A DNA stretch of 53,405 nucleotides from Nemertoderma westbladi (GCA_032718475.1 JAUCBJ010001362.1:1-53405); one strand, 5' to 3'; positions 20,258 to 31,725 are shown, numbered from the stretch's first letter. The notes: a model not told the origin generated them from the letters alone. Numbers and translations: made by a program.

Positions 20258-20386
20258 TTTTATTGTTAAATTTCTGAATTACTTAACGCTTGTCCTTGGA
20301 CAAGCCGTAAATATAGTAGATAGATGGATTATTTGCGGCTCGTCCATAGACGAGCGTTAAGTAATCAAGAAATTTAACAATAAAAC
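20258..20386. mobile_element. Short hairpin MITE-like element, 129 bp
   Basis: TTTTATTGTTAAATTTCT...ATTACTTAACGC on the left pairs with GCGTTAAGTAATC...AGAAATTTAACAATAAAA on the right, leaving a central loop (ACAAGCCGTAAATATAG and following). The near-perfect long arms are typical of a recent foldback MITE. No ORF is present. Confidence 0.75.
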
Positions 20387-20700
20387 AACGTATTATAGTG
20401 TATAATGTACTTTTATCTCACTTCGGTCCCTCGTTTCAATATTTCACTAACTCGAATATGATAATAACTCGAAATAAATTTTCCAGTATTTACTAATTAT
20501 CATAGTGCGTTAAGGCTCGCCTTTACTACGTGGCTCGCATGTTCTCGCTGTTATGCCTCAGAACTAAACATTAGATATATTGTACTGTATGTCCTACTCA
20601 TCTTCACATCCAAAAAGCGACGTAGATTAGGATTTGTATGGTTTTTGACAATTTTATAATTTGCTTTATAATTTTTTATTTTCAAAAATCCTGACCTGCG

Positions 20701-20935
20701 AGAAAGTGGTGAAAGGTAAGTGTAGTTGGGTGGAAGTGAGACAATGTTGAGTGTACTGTAGTTGGGTGATAGTTGGGTGTAGTTGGGTGGAGAATTGGGT
20801 GTAGTTGGGTGAAAGTTGGGTGTTGTTGGGGGTAGTTGGGTGAAAGTTGGGTGTAGTTGGGTGAGAGTTGGGTGGAAGTGGAGTGTAGTTGGGTGAAAGT
20901 GAGTCAAAGTTGAGTGTAGTTGGTTGGAGAGTTTG
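20701..20935 (-). repeat. ACACCCAACT(TTC) minisatellite, middle copy
   Basis: It reads GTAGTTGGGTGAAAGTTGGG on the plus strand, the reverse complement of the left copy. Frames through it stay open and give TTPNFHP repeats, but this reflects the repeat and not a gene. Confidence 0.88.
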
Positions 20936-20939
20936 GTGT

Positions 20940-21205
20940 TCTGTGGGACGAGTCACGCAGTCAGGGCAAGCCTTAGCGCACAATTGCAATTAGTAAAAAT
21001 AGGGCAAAATTTCATCTCCAGTCGGTCGTTCTGTCCGCTTGTCTGTCTGTAACGAAAAATTCATTCGTAAGTAACTTTTGAAGATTTTCGCCAACTGATC
21101 CACATTAAAGCCCGATGAGAAACCCCACTTGGGATCCGACTATGTAGCAACATACCTAAAGTGTGTGACATATTATTCATTCACATGTGAGAATTTAGCT
21201 TGGAA
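20940..21205. other. Repeat-derived spacer
   Basis: GTGGGACGAGTCACGCAGTCAGG and then GCCTTAGCGCA resemble the GTGGGGCGAGCCACG...GCCTTAGCGAA text at 3494, so this is a worn member of the family that flanks the 315-bp array. No gene is present. Confidence 0.5.
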
Positions 21206-21214
21206 ACCTCAATG

Positions 21215-21745
21215 TTGATCAGATAGACTTTGCTGATGACTTAGGAGTACTCTCAGAATCATTAGAGGGAGCCCAACGGCTCCTCAGCTCATTAGAACAT
21301 TCTGCTTCTAGTGTTTGGTCTTTTTATTACCTCCAGAAAGACCACAATTTTGACAGTTAACTTTGAAAGTCCTCAGCAAGTCTCTGATCGGATGAGCATA
21401 AGCTCAAAGGATGGTATGCTTGAGCATGTGGACAACTTCTGTTACCTGGGATCATGGATCCGGAAGTCAGGTGAGGACCTTCGAATACGTAAGGGAAAGG
21501 CATGGGCAGCCTTGAATAGGCTTTCCAGGATTTGGAAGTCACCGAGAATTAATCGGAAACTCAAGGTCCGATTATTTAGAGCAGCAGTAGTTCCAGTACT
21601 CCTCTACGGGAGTCCATGCTGGGCTCTAACTGCTGAGGACACCAAATCTCTGGATGGCACATTCACAAGAATGCTACGCCGGGTTCATTGTGTCAAGTAC
21701 AATGCACACATTAGTTTGGAAACCTCAATGTTGATCACATGAGGA
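21215..21745 (+). pseudogene. LINE reverse transcriptase/C-terminal relic, best preserved
   Basis: It starts with the catalytic FADD box (DFADDLGVLSES at about 21226). After one frame change, 21340-21742 is open and contains DNFCYLGSWIRKSGEDLRI, RIWKSPRINRKLKVRLFRAA, VVPVLLYGSPCWALT and TRMLRRVHCVKYNAH. This is the thumb and connection region of the same LINE family as the relics at 9.2-11.7 and 14.7 kb. It is truncated on both sides and inactive. Confidence 0.87.
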
Positions 21746-22088
21746 TTTTCGAATGGGTGGAATGTCTGAAAGATTAAATACACTTCTCCCATTTCGTTGT
21801 TTGTAATAAAATAAGCTGAATATTGTCATATCCTACTGTACATATACTGTACAGTATGTACTAGAGACCACAAGCCGCGTCTATATGATTACGTTGATCA
21901 ACGTCTGCAATTCTCTACCCTAGTGTGATGAATTATTATTTCTACTACTGTAAGATCTGTAATGTATAACGATCTTATCGATTCTCATACTGTAGAGATC
22001 TTGTCCATTCTGGCATCGCCTGTATGTGAAGATCATAATAAGTTCCTTGCAGAAATTCCCTTGACCTATACAGATCTTACCAGATCCC
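21746..22088. other. Spacer with worn tandem-repeat words
   Basis: GAATGTCTGAAAGATTAAAT, CTCCCATTTCGTTG and AAGCTGAATATTG at 21758-21825 are a solitary diverged monomer of the repeat family at 3.6-5.8 kb. The rest shows repeated GATCTTAT and AGATCTT words. No gene is present. Confidence 0.55.
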
Positions 22089-22173
22089 CTTTTAGTTTAT
22101 CAAAAATGTAAAATGTTCTAAAATTATTGCTGTTGTTTCGTTAAAAATTAATTAATATAAAGGCCATAAAGTT

Positions 22174-22425
22174 CGCCCATGTGAATAATACCAGGATTTC
22201 ACTTTTCGGTCGACATTTTATTGGAATTTTATGTATGAAGATTTTTTATTTTTTTTAATTTATCTTTTTGATACGTTTCGTTTTGATACGGCTAAATTTC
22301 GTTTATTGTTTTGGTTAGATTCAGCCCTTTTGTAACCTGTGATTTTAATGAAAACCTGGGATTCTTCACATGGGGGCAACTGCAAAGTTAAATATATAAC
22401 GGCAGAAAGTGTTTACATGGGCCCA
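22174..22425. mobile_element. Small foldback insertion in the right arm
   Basis: The segment is absent from the corresponding point of the left arm and of the copy at 20157. Its ends GCCCATGTGAA and TTTACATGGGC are inverted, and CCAGGATTTCAC pairs with GTGATTTTAATGAAAACCTGG. This looks like a short TIR insertion, and the empty sites elsewhere in the window support it. Confidence 0.62.
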
Positions 22426-22975
22426 AGATTAAAATAAAGCTGCTGAAAATAATGTTACAGTTCTTTTTCTTGTATTCTATGATACATAAAGGATAATTAC
22501 ATTATTATAATTGCATTAAACATACTGTATAATATAGAACTTATGTCCATTAACTTTGTACGAATTATCTGCATTGCTATTCCCATAACAGAAGTTTCCA
22601 ATGCGATTTCGTCGTTAAGGCTGTGACGGTGACCCTCCTGTGTATCAATACCGTTTTCATTTTCACCACAATCCCATAGCGCCAGTTTAGTTTTATACTG
22701 TAGCTTGGATCGTTTGTCAATAGTCTCTGCGTCTCTCCTTTGTATATTTATTGCTAAATTCATCAATTATTCTAGAACCAACCTGCAATAAATATAAAAC
22801 GTTAGTTTGTTATTTTCATAATTGCTCAGCAGTGGGGGCAACATACAGTACATGAAACATTTATAAGCTCATATCTCAGCAATTCCTCGAGAGTTTGTTA
22901 CTGTACATATTGTAATTTGTGGAAGTTTGGTGCCATACAGTAGGTATAGTTTTGTGTAAGTTGGATGCAGAGTGG

Positions 22976-23100
22976 AAGTGGAAGTTGGGTGTAGTGGGGT
23001 GGAACTGTGTGGGTGTAGTTGGCTGAAAGTTGGGTGTAGTTGGGTGAAAGTTGGGTGTAGTTGGGTGTAGTTGGGTGAAAGTTGGGTGTAGTTGGGTGTT
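22976..23100 (-). repeat. ACACCCAACT(TTC) minisatellite, right copy
   Basis: This array of GTAGTTGGGTG(AAA) units is the partner of 19178-19335 in the inverted arm. Confidence 0.88.
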
Positions 23101-23515
23101 TAGGCTGACCGGAGTCATCAAAGATTGCACTGGAACTTGTCATTTTAATTACTTCTGTTAGGCCTAATTCAGTAAAATTACCAAAGAAACACTAATACCG
23201 GTAACTGAATACTGTAATATATTGCAATACAGCAAAAGTCAGTCAGTAATAACTGTTTAAACAGGGCTGCAAATCTGATGACTAACGCTGGATAAATTAT
23301 TATTTTTTAATTGTGATTAAATCACAAATATTGAAAAATAAGATTGGTTTAAAGAATTGCCTATAAAATGTTTTTACTTTTGTATTAGACCCTAAATTTT
23401 TGCATGCAAGCTCAGAATTAAATTATCTTTCGAATGATATATTACACTAAAGTGCATGTCTCGCAGTTTTGGCTAGCCAGGCACCAGGGGGGGGGGGTGG
23501 GGGCAATCATTATGG

Positions 23516-23940
23516 AACACCCGGTATATCACTTTATTTTACAGTCCTGAACTATTAGTAAGATTATATTACAATTCGTTATAATTTATTACAGTACTTC
23601 AGTCCCTGTTTTTCGGGATAACGTTTAAAAACCAGTTCGAGTTCATTGGTACCAGTACGCAGTACATCATACACCTCCATTTTTATAAATATGTACCAAC
23701 CAATGTTTTTGAATTTTTATTTTAAACATTTTTGAAATATCAAAATATATTTTGCTATTATTTCATAATAAATTTTTTTTATTTTAGAATTTATTGTTTG
23801 ACAAATTTTCGCTACAGTATTGCTTCGTTTCTTTATTAAGGTCGCTGCGCCCGTTAAATACAATATCTCAAGCATAGTGAAAAGTGTTGTTTTTCAATAT
23901 TTACCATACCGGTATATCTAGTAAATTATTATTTATATTA
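23516..23940. other. AT-rich spacer
   Basis: No gene is seen. It ends in a T/A-rich run and ATTACAG, which could be the 3' end of an intron ahead of the exon-like segment at 23943. Confidence 0.4.
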
Positions 23941-23942
23941 CA

Positions 23943-24539
23943 GAAAAAGCCCACAAGCCAATTGCAGACACCCTCTTCCAGTCACAAGTGGGATACCAAA
24001 CAAGTATAGCAAGCATCCTCACTGATAATAATGTGCGATTGATGCTCCATTCTCAACACTGGCACGCCTTCCCTTACTCTCCACACCATTCCCAATCCTG
24101 GCACGCCTTCCCTTACCCTCCACACCATTCCCAACCCTGGCACGCCTTCCCTTACCCTCCACACCATTCCCAATCCTGGCACGCCTTCCCCTACCCTCCA
24201 CACCATTCCCAACCCTGGCACGCCTTCCCTTACCCTCCACACCATTCCCAACCCTGGCACGCCTTCCCTTACCCTCCACACCATTCCCAATCCTGGCACG
24301 CCTTCCCTTACCCTCCACACCATTCCCAACCCTGGCACGCCTTCCCTTACCCTCCACACCATTCCCAATCCTGGCACGCCTTCCCCTACCCTCCACACCA
24401 CATCACTTCCATATCCCCTCCCTACCCCAACCCCTACCATGGAATACAGGACAGACCGTGCTCCCCCAACCAACCCTATCCCCACCCTCGTTCTGATTTA
24501 TACCCAAGTTTGTCTTCCGTCTTAATGAGTGGGATTTAG
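23943..24539 (+). CDS. Possible terminal exon carrying a 39-bp minisatellite
   Basis: After the acceptor-like TTTATATTACAG the plus-strand frame is open to the TAG at 24537. It begins with non-repetitive text (KPIADTLFQSQVGYQTS), then nine 13-residue repeats of the SQPWHAFPYPPHH type, then a Pro/Tyr-rich tail (PPYPNPYHGIQDR). There is no ATG at the start, so it would have to be spliced to an upstream exon. The opposite strand is also open across the array (VREGVPGLGMVWR repeats), which weakens the case. Nothing identifies a family. It is a candidate exon or a chance frame through a minisatellite. Confidence 0.3.
   Translation, partial: EKAHKPIADTLFQSQVGYQTSIASILTDNNVRLMLHSQHWHAFPYSPHHSQSWHAFPYPPHHSQPWHAFPYPPHHSQSWHAFPYPPHHSQPWHAFPYPPHHSQPWHAFPYPPHHSQSWHAFPYPPHHSQPWHAFPYPPHHSQSWHAFPYPPHHITSISPPYPNPYHGIQDRPCSPNQPYPHPRSDLYPSLSSVLMSGI
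24046..24400 (+). repeat. 39-bp minisatellite, nine copies
   Basis: TGGCACGCC recurs every 39 bp from 24059 to 24371. Units alternate mainly between CAATCCTGG and CAACCCTGG variants, which suggests growth by two-unit duplications. Confidence 0.95.
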
Positions 24540-24540
24540 A

Positions 24541-24905
24541 TGGAGCATCGAAGGGGCCTGTGTAGGATAATGTGTGGGTGAAGTCCGTAAGATGTGACAG
24601 TGGTATGGACTAGTGGACTCAAGTTAGATCCTAAAACGACAGGAGTAAAGACCAATTACTGTCTGGGGAACTTAATTTCTGTAATATGTTACAGAAACAG
24701 GTAATATTCCCAAGCGAAATACCAAATTATTTACTGTGTTTGTTCGCTTGTACAATGTACATCCCAGGTAACGCTGAATGTGTAAGATAAACTTTTCTGA
24801 TACATATTGCAGTTATACGGTGTCTCACCATTGTGTTGTTGTTAGTGCTTGCTAAGTTGCTACTCTAGTTGAGAGAAACGTTCCTTATATATGTTGCTTA
24901 TATAT
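24541..24905. other. Spacer between the two minisatellites
   Basis: Unique-looking sequence without a supported gene; it ends in TATATATATCCCC at the start of the large array. Confidence 0.4.
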
Positions 24906-24907
24906 AT

Positions 24908-27900
24908 CCCCCCCCCCCCCAATCCTTCCACCACCCTCCATCCCCCTTCCACCCCCTGCCCTTCCATTCCCTACTTCGACATCTCACCCAACCCCTTCCA
25001 CCACCCTTCATTCCCCTTCCACCCCCTGCCCCTCCATTCCCTACTTCGACATCTCACCCAACCCCTTCAACCACCCTACATCCCCCTTCACCCCCCTGCC
25101 CCTCCATTCTCTACTTCGACATCTCACCCAACCCCTTCCACCACCCTTCATCCCCCTTCCACCCCTGCCCCTCCATTCCCTACTTCGACATCTCACCCAA
25201 CCCCTTCAACCACCCTACATCCCCCTTCCACCCCCTGCGCCCCTCCATTCTCTACTTCGACATCTCACCCAACCCCTTCCACCACCCTTCATCCCCCTTC
25301 CACCCCCTGCGCCCCTCCATTCTCTACTTCGACATCTCACCCAACCCCTTCCACCACCCTCCATCCCCCTTCCACCCCCTGCGCCCCTCCATTCTCTACT
25401 TCGACATCTCACCCAACCCCTTCCACCACCCTCCACCCCCCTTCCACCCCCTGCGCCCCTCCATTCTCTACTTCGACATCTCACCCAACCCCTTCCACCA
25501 CCCTCCATCCCCCTTCCACCCCCTGCGCCCCTCCATTCTCTACTTCGACATCTCACCCAACCCCTTCTACCACCCTCCATCCCCCTTCCACCCCCTGCGC
25601 CCCTCCATTCTCTACTTCGACATCTCACCCAACCCCTTCCACCACCCTCCATCCCCCTTCCACCCTGCGCCCCTCCATTCTCTACTTCGACATCTCACCC
25701 AACCCCTTCCACCACCCTCCATCCCCCTTCCACCCCCTGCGCCCCTCCATTCTCTACTTCGACATCTCACCCAACCCATTCCACCACCCTCCATCCCCCT
25801 TCCACCCCCTGTCCCTCCATTCTCTACTTCGACATCTCACCCAACCCCTTCCACCACCCTCCATCCCCCTTCCACCCCCTGCGCCCCTCCATTCTCTACT
25901 TCGACATCTCACCCAACCCCTTCCACCACCCTCCATCCCCCTTCCACCCCCTGCGCCCCTCCATTCTCTACTTCGACATCTCACCCAACCCCTTCCACCA
26001 CCCTCCATCCCCCTTCCACCCCCTGCGCCCCTCCATTCTCTACTTCGACATCTCACCCAGCCCCTTCCACCACCCTCCATCCCCCTTCCCCCCCTGCCCA
26101 TCCATTCCCTACTTCGACATCTCACCCAACCCCTTCAACCACCCTACATCCCCCTTCCACCCCCTGCGCCCCTCCATTCTCTACTTCGACATCTCACCCA
26201 ACCCCTTCCACCACCCTCCATCCCCCTTCCACCCCCCTGCCCCTCCATTCCCTACTTCGACATCTCACCCAACCCCTTCCACCACCCTTCATCCCCCTTC
26301 CACCCCCTGCCCCTCCATTCCCTACTTCGACATCTCACCCAACCCCTTCAACCACCCTCCATCCCCCTTCCACCCCCTGCGCCCCTCCATTCTCTGCTTC
26401 GACATCTCACCCAACCCCTTCAACCACCCTCCATCCCCCTTCCACCCCCTGCGCCCCTCCATTCTCTACTTCGACATCTCACCCAACCCCTTCCACCACC
26501 CTCCATCCCCCTTCCACCCCCCTGCGCCCCTCCATTCTCTACTTCGACATCTCACCCAACCCCTTCAACCACCCTCCATCCCCCTTCCACCCCCTGCGCC
26601 CCTCCATTCTCTACTTCGACATCTCACCCAACCCCTTCCACCACCCTCCATCCCCCTTCCACCCCCCTGCGCCCCTCCATTCTCTACTTCGACATCTCAC
26701 CAAACCCCTTCAACCACCCTCCATCCCCCTTCCACCCCCTGCGCCCCTCCATACTCTACTTCGACATCTCACCCAACCCCTTCCACCACCCTCCATCCCC
26801 CTTCCACCCCCTGCGCCCCTCCATTCTCTACTTCGACATCTCACCCAACCCCTTCCACCACCCTCCATCCCCCTTCCACCCCCTGCGCCCCTCCATTCTC
26901 TACTTCGACATCTCACCCAACCCCTTCCACCACCCTCCATCCCCCTTCCACCCCCTGCGCCCCTCCATTCTCTACTTCGACATCTCACCCAACCCCTTCC
27001 ACCACCCTCCATCCCCCTTCCACCCCCTGCGCCCCTCCATTCTCTACTTCGACATCTCACCCAACCCCTTCCACCACCCTCCATCCCCCTTCCCCCCCTG
27101 CCCATCCATTCCCTACTTCGACATCTCACCCAACCCCTTCAACCACCCTACATCCCCCTTCCACCCCCTGCGCCCCTCCATTCTCTACTTCGACATCTCA
27201 CCCAACCCCTTCCACCACCCTCCATCCCCCTTCCACCCCCCTGCCCCTCCATTCCCTACTTCGACATCTCACCCAACCCCTTCCACCACCCTTCATCCCC
27301 CTTCCACCCCCTGCCCCTCCATTCCCTACTTCGACATCTCACCCAACCCCTTCAACCACCCTCCATCCCCCTTCCACCCCCTGCACCCCTCCATTCTCTG
27401 CTTCGACATCTCACCCAACCCCTTCAACCACCCTCCATCCCCCTTCCACCCCCTGCGCCCCTCCATTCTCTACTTCGACATCTCACCCAACCCCTTCCAC
27501 CACCCTCCATCCCCCTTCCACCCCCCTGCGCCCCTCCATTCTCTACTTCGACATCTCACCCAACCCCTTCAACCACCCTCCATCCCCCTTCCACCCCCTG
27601 CGCCCCTCCATTCTCTACTTCGACATCTCACCCAACCCCTTCCACCACCCTCCATCCCCCTTCCACCCCCCTGCGCCCCTCCATTCTCTACTTCGACATC
27701 TCACCAAACCCCTTCAACCACCCTCCATCCCCCTTCCACCCCCTGCGCCCCTCCATACTCTACTTCGACATCTCACCCAACCCCTTCCACCACCCTCCAT
27801 CCCCCTTCCACCCCCTGCGCCCCTCCATTCTCTACTTCGACATCTCACCCAACCCCTTCCACCACCCTCCATCCCCCTTCCACCCCCCTGCGCCCCTCCA

Positions 27901-28311
27901 TTCTCTACTTCGACATCTCACCCAACCCCTTCAACCACCCTCCATCCCCCTTCCACCCCCTGCGCCCCTCCATTCTCTACTTCGACATCTCACCCAACCC
28001 CTTCCACCACCCTCCATCCCCCTTCCACCCCCCTGCGCCCCTCCATTCTCTACTTCGACATCTCACCCAACCCCTTCCACCACCCTCCATCCCCCTTCCA
28101 CCCCCCTGCGCCCCTCCATTCTCTACTTCGACATCTCACCCAACCCCTTCCACCACCCTCCATCCCCCTTCCACCCCCCTGCGCCCCTCCATTCTCTACT
28201 TCGACATCTCACCCAACCCCTTCCACCACCCTCCATCCCCCTTCCACCCCCCTGCGCCCCTCCATTCTCTACTTCGACATCTCACCCAACCCCTTCAACC
28301 ACCCTCCATCC
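24908..28311 (+). repeat. Large minisatellite, block A (72-bp unit, about 47 copies)
   Basis: The unit contains TCTACTTCGACATCTCACCC, AACCCCTTCCACCACCCTCC and ATCCCCCTTCCACCCCCTGC. Most units are 72 bp; variants of 70 bp (CTGCCCC for CTGCGCCCC) and 73 bp (an extra C) occur. No unit has a stop codon in any plus-strand frame, so three frames of over 1,000 codons stay open without being genes. A higher-order duplication of about 1,004 bp is visible: the rare CTGCCCATCC variant at 26094 recurs at 27098 with the same order of neighbouring variants. Confidence 0.97.
28307..28311 (+). repeat. Target-site duplication left of the solo LTR
   Basis: CATCC directly precedes TGTTCC of the LTR and is repeated at 29106-29110 after GGAACA. 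Confidence 0.85.
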
Positions 28312-29105
28312 TGTTCCCGACTATAGTCAGTATTTCATCGTACAGTATGGCCAAAAATTCTTATCACCTGTTATTGCCGTAGAAATTCCATTTTATTGAG
28401 AGAGAATGTCATGACGTCATAACATGACGTCACAAAAGTAAAAGTATAGTGTATCTTGCATGAAGGCATGCTCGCCTCATGTTCACGAGAGAATTATCAT
28501 ATCCTATAATGAGTGAGTGAATATTAGAACCATTTAAAGTGAAAGGACACATTGAGTGAGAGGCAACAATGGAAGTGTAAGGCATCCTCTGGGATTTACC
28601 CTCACCTGTGTATATTGGTGTATAACGTATTATATTTTGGCCCCATTTTCTATGGCCTATTGTTTAGTAAACCAATCCCAGATGGCTTTCCTTCCATTCA
28701 TATATGACAAGAGCAGGATGACATTAGATTCATTCTGTCGATATAACTTTGTAGAAACGTTACATAGTTTTCACCGTTCGTTCGTACGTTCGTTCTTTCG
28801 TTCGTTCGTTTATTGTTTGATTCGACTTGTTTCACGAACTGAACTTTTTGGACTCTATTCAGTGACCTATTGGTCACTGAACTTAACTATTATTGTTCTA
28901 ATTGAATTGAACGTACAGTGCATTTGTACTGTACGTGTTATAAATCATTTGTTTGAAGGAAGGAAGCGTCATCATGTGATTGTGCACTGGTGCCGTTTAT
29001 ACATATTGAATATTAAAGTAACTAGGACTTGAACTGAGTTTTCTTGACGAACGAAACGGACGCGTAGAAACGACGTTCTTAGAGGGAAAGAATATCGACG
29101 GAACA
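28312..29105 (+). mobile_element. Solo LTR of the BEL/Pao element, 794 bp
   Basis: It begins TGTTCC and ends GGAACA, a 6-bp terminal inverted repeat, and is flanked by CATCC on both sides. It has the same length as the 3' LTR of the full-length copy and differs from it by about seven substitutions. It contains two TGACGTCA sites (28412 and 28425). No internal sequence follows; the minisatellite resumes at once. An open frame inside it (from about 28556) is part of the LTR and not a separate gene. Confidence 0.95.
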
Positions 29106-30974
29106 CATCCCCCTTCCACCCCCTGCGCCCCTCCATTCTCTACTTCGACATCTCACCCAACCCCTTCCACCACCCTCCATCCCCCTTCCACCCCCCTGCG
29201 CCCCTCCATTCTCTACTTCGACATCTCACCCAACCCCTTCAACCACCCTCCATCCCCCTTCCACCCCCTGCGCCCCTCCATACTCTACTTCGACATCTCA
29301 CCCAACCCCTTCCACCACCCTCCATCCCCCTTCCACCCCCTGCGCCCCTCCATTCCCTACTTCGACATCTCACCCAACCCCTTCAACCACCCTCCATCCC
29401 CCTTCCACCCCCTGCGCCCCTCCATTCTCTACTTCGACATCTCACCCAACCCCTTCAACCACCCTCCACCCCCCTTCCACCCCCTGCGCCCCTCCATTCT
29501 CTACTTCGACATCTCACCCAACCCCTTCCACCACCCTCCATCCCCCTTCCACCCCCTGCCCCTCCATTCTCTACTTCGACATCTCACCCAACCCCTTCCA
29601 CCACCCTTCATCCCCCTTCCACCCCCTGCCCCTCCATTCTCTACTTCGACATCTCACCCAACCCCTTCCACCACCCTCCATCCCCCTTCCACCCCCCTGC
29701 GCCCCTCCATTCTCTACTTCGACATCTCATCCAACCCCTTCCACCACCCTCCATCCCCCTTCCACCCCCTGCCCCTCCATTCTCTACTTCGACATCTCAC
29801 CCAACCCCTTCCACCACCCTTCATCCCCCTTCCACCCCCTGCCCCTCCATTCTCTACTTCGACATCTCACCCAACCCCTTCCACCACCCTCCATCCCCCT
29901 TCCACCCCCCTGCGCCCCTCCATTCTCTACTTCGACATCTCACCCAACCCCTTCCACCACCCTCCATCCCCCTTCCTCCCCTGCCCATCCATTCCCTACT
30001 TCGACATCTCACCCAACCCCTTCAACCACCCTACATCCCCCTTCCACCCCCTGCGCCCCTCCATTCTCTACTTCGACATCTCACCCAACCCCTTCCACCA
30101 CCCTCCATCCCCCTTCCACCCCCTGCCCCTCCATTCCCTACTTCGACATCTCACCCAACCCCTTCCACCACCCTTCATCCCCCTTCCACCCCCTGCCCCT
30201 CCATTCCCTACTTCGACATCTCACCCAACCCCTTCAACCACCCTCCATCCCCCTTCCACCCCCTGCGCCCCTCCATTCTCTACTTCGACATCTCACCCAA
30301 CCCCTTCAACCACCCTCCATCCCCCTTCCACCCCCTGCGCCCCTCCATTCTCTACTTCGACATCTCACCCAACCCCTTCCACCACCCTCCATCCCCCTTC
30401 CACCCCCCTGCGCCCCTCCATTCTCTACTTCGACATCTCACCCAACCCCTTCAACCACCCTCCATCCCCCTTCCACCCCCTGCGCCCCTCCATTCTCTAC
30501 TTCGACATCTCACCCAACCCCTTCCACCACCCTCCATCCCCCTTCCACCCCCCTGCGCCCCTCCATTCTCTACTTCGACATCTCACCAAACCCCTTCAAC
30601 CACCCTCCATCCCCCTTCCACCCCCTGCGCCCCTCCATACTCTACTTCGACATCTCACCCAACCCCTTCCACCACCCTCCATCCCCCTTCCACCCCCTGC
30701 GCCCCTCCATTCTCTACTTCGACATCTCACCCAACCCCTTCCACCACCCTCCATCCCCCTTCCACCCCCCTGCGCCCCTCCATTCTCTACTTCGACATCT
30801 CACCCAACCCCTTCAACCACCCTCCATCCCCCTTCCACCCCCTGCGCCCCTCCATTCTCTACTTCGACATCTCACCCAACCCCTTCCACCACCCTCCATC
30901 CCCCTTCCACCCCCCTGCGCCCCTCCATTCTCTACTTCGACATCTCACCCAACCCCTTCAACCACCCTCCATCC
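29106..30974 (+). repeat. Large minisatellite, block B (about 26 copies)
   Basis: This is the same 72-bp unit as block A. The first eight or so units after the solo LTR carry the same ordered set of rare variants (CATACTC, then ATTCCC, then CTCCACCCCCC, then CTTCATCC) as the units after the 3' LTR at 41610. The block ends with the CATCC target copy at 30970-30974. Confidence 0.96.
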
Positions 30975-31725
30975 TGTTCCCGACTATAGTCAGTATTTCA
31001 TCGTACAGTATGGCCCAAAATTCTTATCACCTGTTATTGCCGTAGAAATTCCATTTTATTGATAGAGAATGTCATGACGTCATAACATGACGTCACAAAA
31101 GTAAAAGTATAGTGTATCTTGCATGAAGGCTTGCTCGCCTCATGTTCACGAGAGAATTATCATATCCTATAATGAGTGAGTGAATATTAGAACCATTTAA
31201 AGTGAAAGGACACATTGACTGAGAGGCAACAATGGAAGTGTAAGGCATCCTCTGGGATTTACCCTCACCTGTGTATATTGGTGTATAACGTATTATATTT
31301 TGGCCCCATTTTCTATGGCCTATTGTTTGGTAAACCAATCCCAGATGGCTTTCCTTCCATTCATATATGACAAGAGCAGGATGACATTAGATTCATTCTG
31401 TCGATATAACTTTGTAGAAACGTTACATAGTTTTCACCGTTCGTTCGTACGTTCGTTCTTTCGTTCGTTCGTTTATTGTTTGATTCGACTTGTTTCACGA
31501 ACTTAACTATTATTGTTCTAATTGAACTGAACGTACAGTGCATTTGTACTGTACGTGTTATAAATCATTTGTTTGAAGGAAGGAAGCGTCATCATGTGAT
31601 TGTGCACTGGTGCCGTTTATACATATTGAATATTAAAGTAACTAGGACTTGAACTGAGTTTTCTTGACGAACGAAACGGACGCGTAGAAACGACGTTCTT
31701 AGAGGGAAAGAATATCGACGGAACA
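30975..31725 (+). repeat. 5' LTR, 751 bp
   Basis: TGTTCC...GGAACA ends. It is shorter than the other two LTR copies by one 43-bp deletion after TTTCACGAACT (near 31503). The deletion ends fall at GAACT repeats, so replication slippage or template switching is likely. It otherwise differs from the 3' LTR at three positions. Confidence 0.95.
31075..31095 (+). promoter_or_regulatory. Paired TGACGTCA (CRE/ATF-type) sites in the 5' LTR
   Basis: Perfect 8-bp palindromes TGACGTCA lie at 31075-31082 and 31088-31095, 13 bp apart. They are intact in all three LTR copies (28412 and 28425, 40916 and 40929). TGACGTCA is the known CREB/ATF consensus; that it drives this LTR is inferred. Confidence 0.6.

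Larger units (their letters stand above)
22090..23515 (-). repeat. Inverted-repeat arm, right copy (about 1.4 kb)
   Basis: This is the reverse-complement partner of 18720-20005. It carries an extra insertion at about 22174-22425 and lacks about 45 bp that are present in the left copy near 19611-19656. On the minus strand an open stretch of 89 codons (22766 to 22497) contains LALWDCGENENGIDTQEGH and is preceded by a TTTATTGCAGG acceptor-like site. I cannot tell whether that was ever an exon. Confidence 0.8.

Noticed and set aside
20551-20989. Minus-strand TTPNFHP repeat ORFs
   Set aside because: They translate the ACACCCAACT minisatellite in several frames.
25215-27129. Minus-strand Gly/Arg-rich ORFs (GGGRGMEGGGRGWVRCRSRE)
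   Set aside because: They resemble RGG proteins but are the reverse strand of the same 72-bp unit and break whenever unit length changes.
24869-28399. Two overlapping plus-strand ORFs of more than 1,100 codons
   Set aside because: They run through stop-free minisatellite units in different frames with no non-repetitive domain, so openness is a property of the repeat.
28556-29032. 158-codon ORF, also at 31300 and 41141
   Set aside because: It lies wholly inside LTR sequence, is cut by the 43-bp deletion in one copy, and overlaps promoter-type sequence.
24908-30974. Possible CRISPR-like array
   Set aside because: Units are directly adjacent with no unique spacers, the setting is eukaryotic and no cas genes are present.
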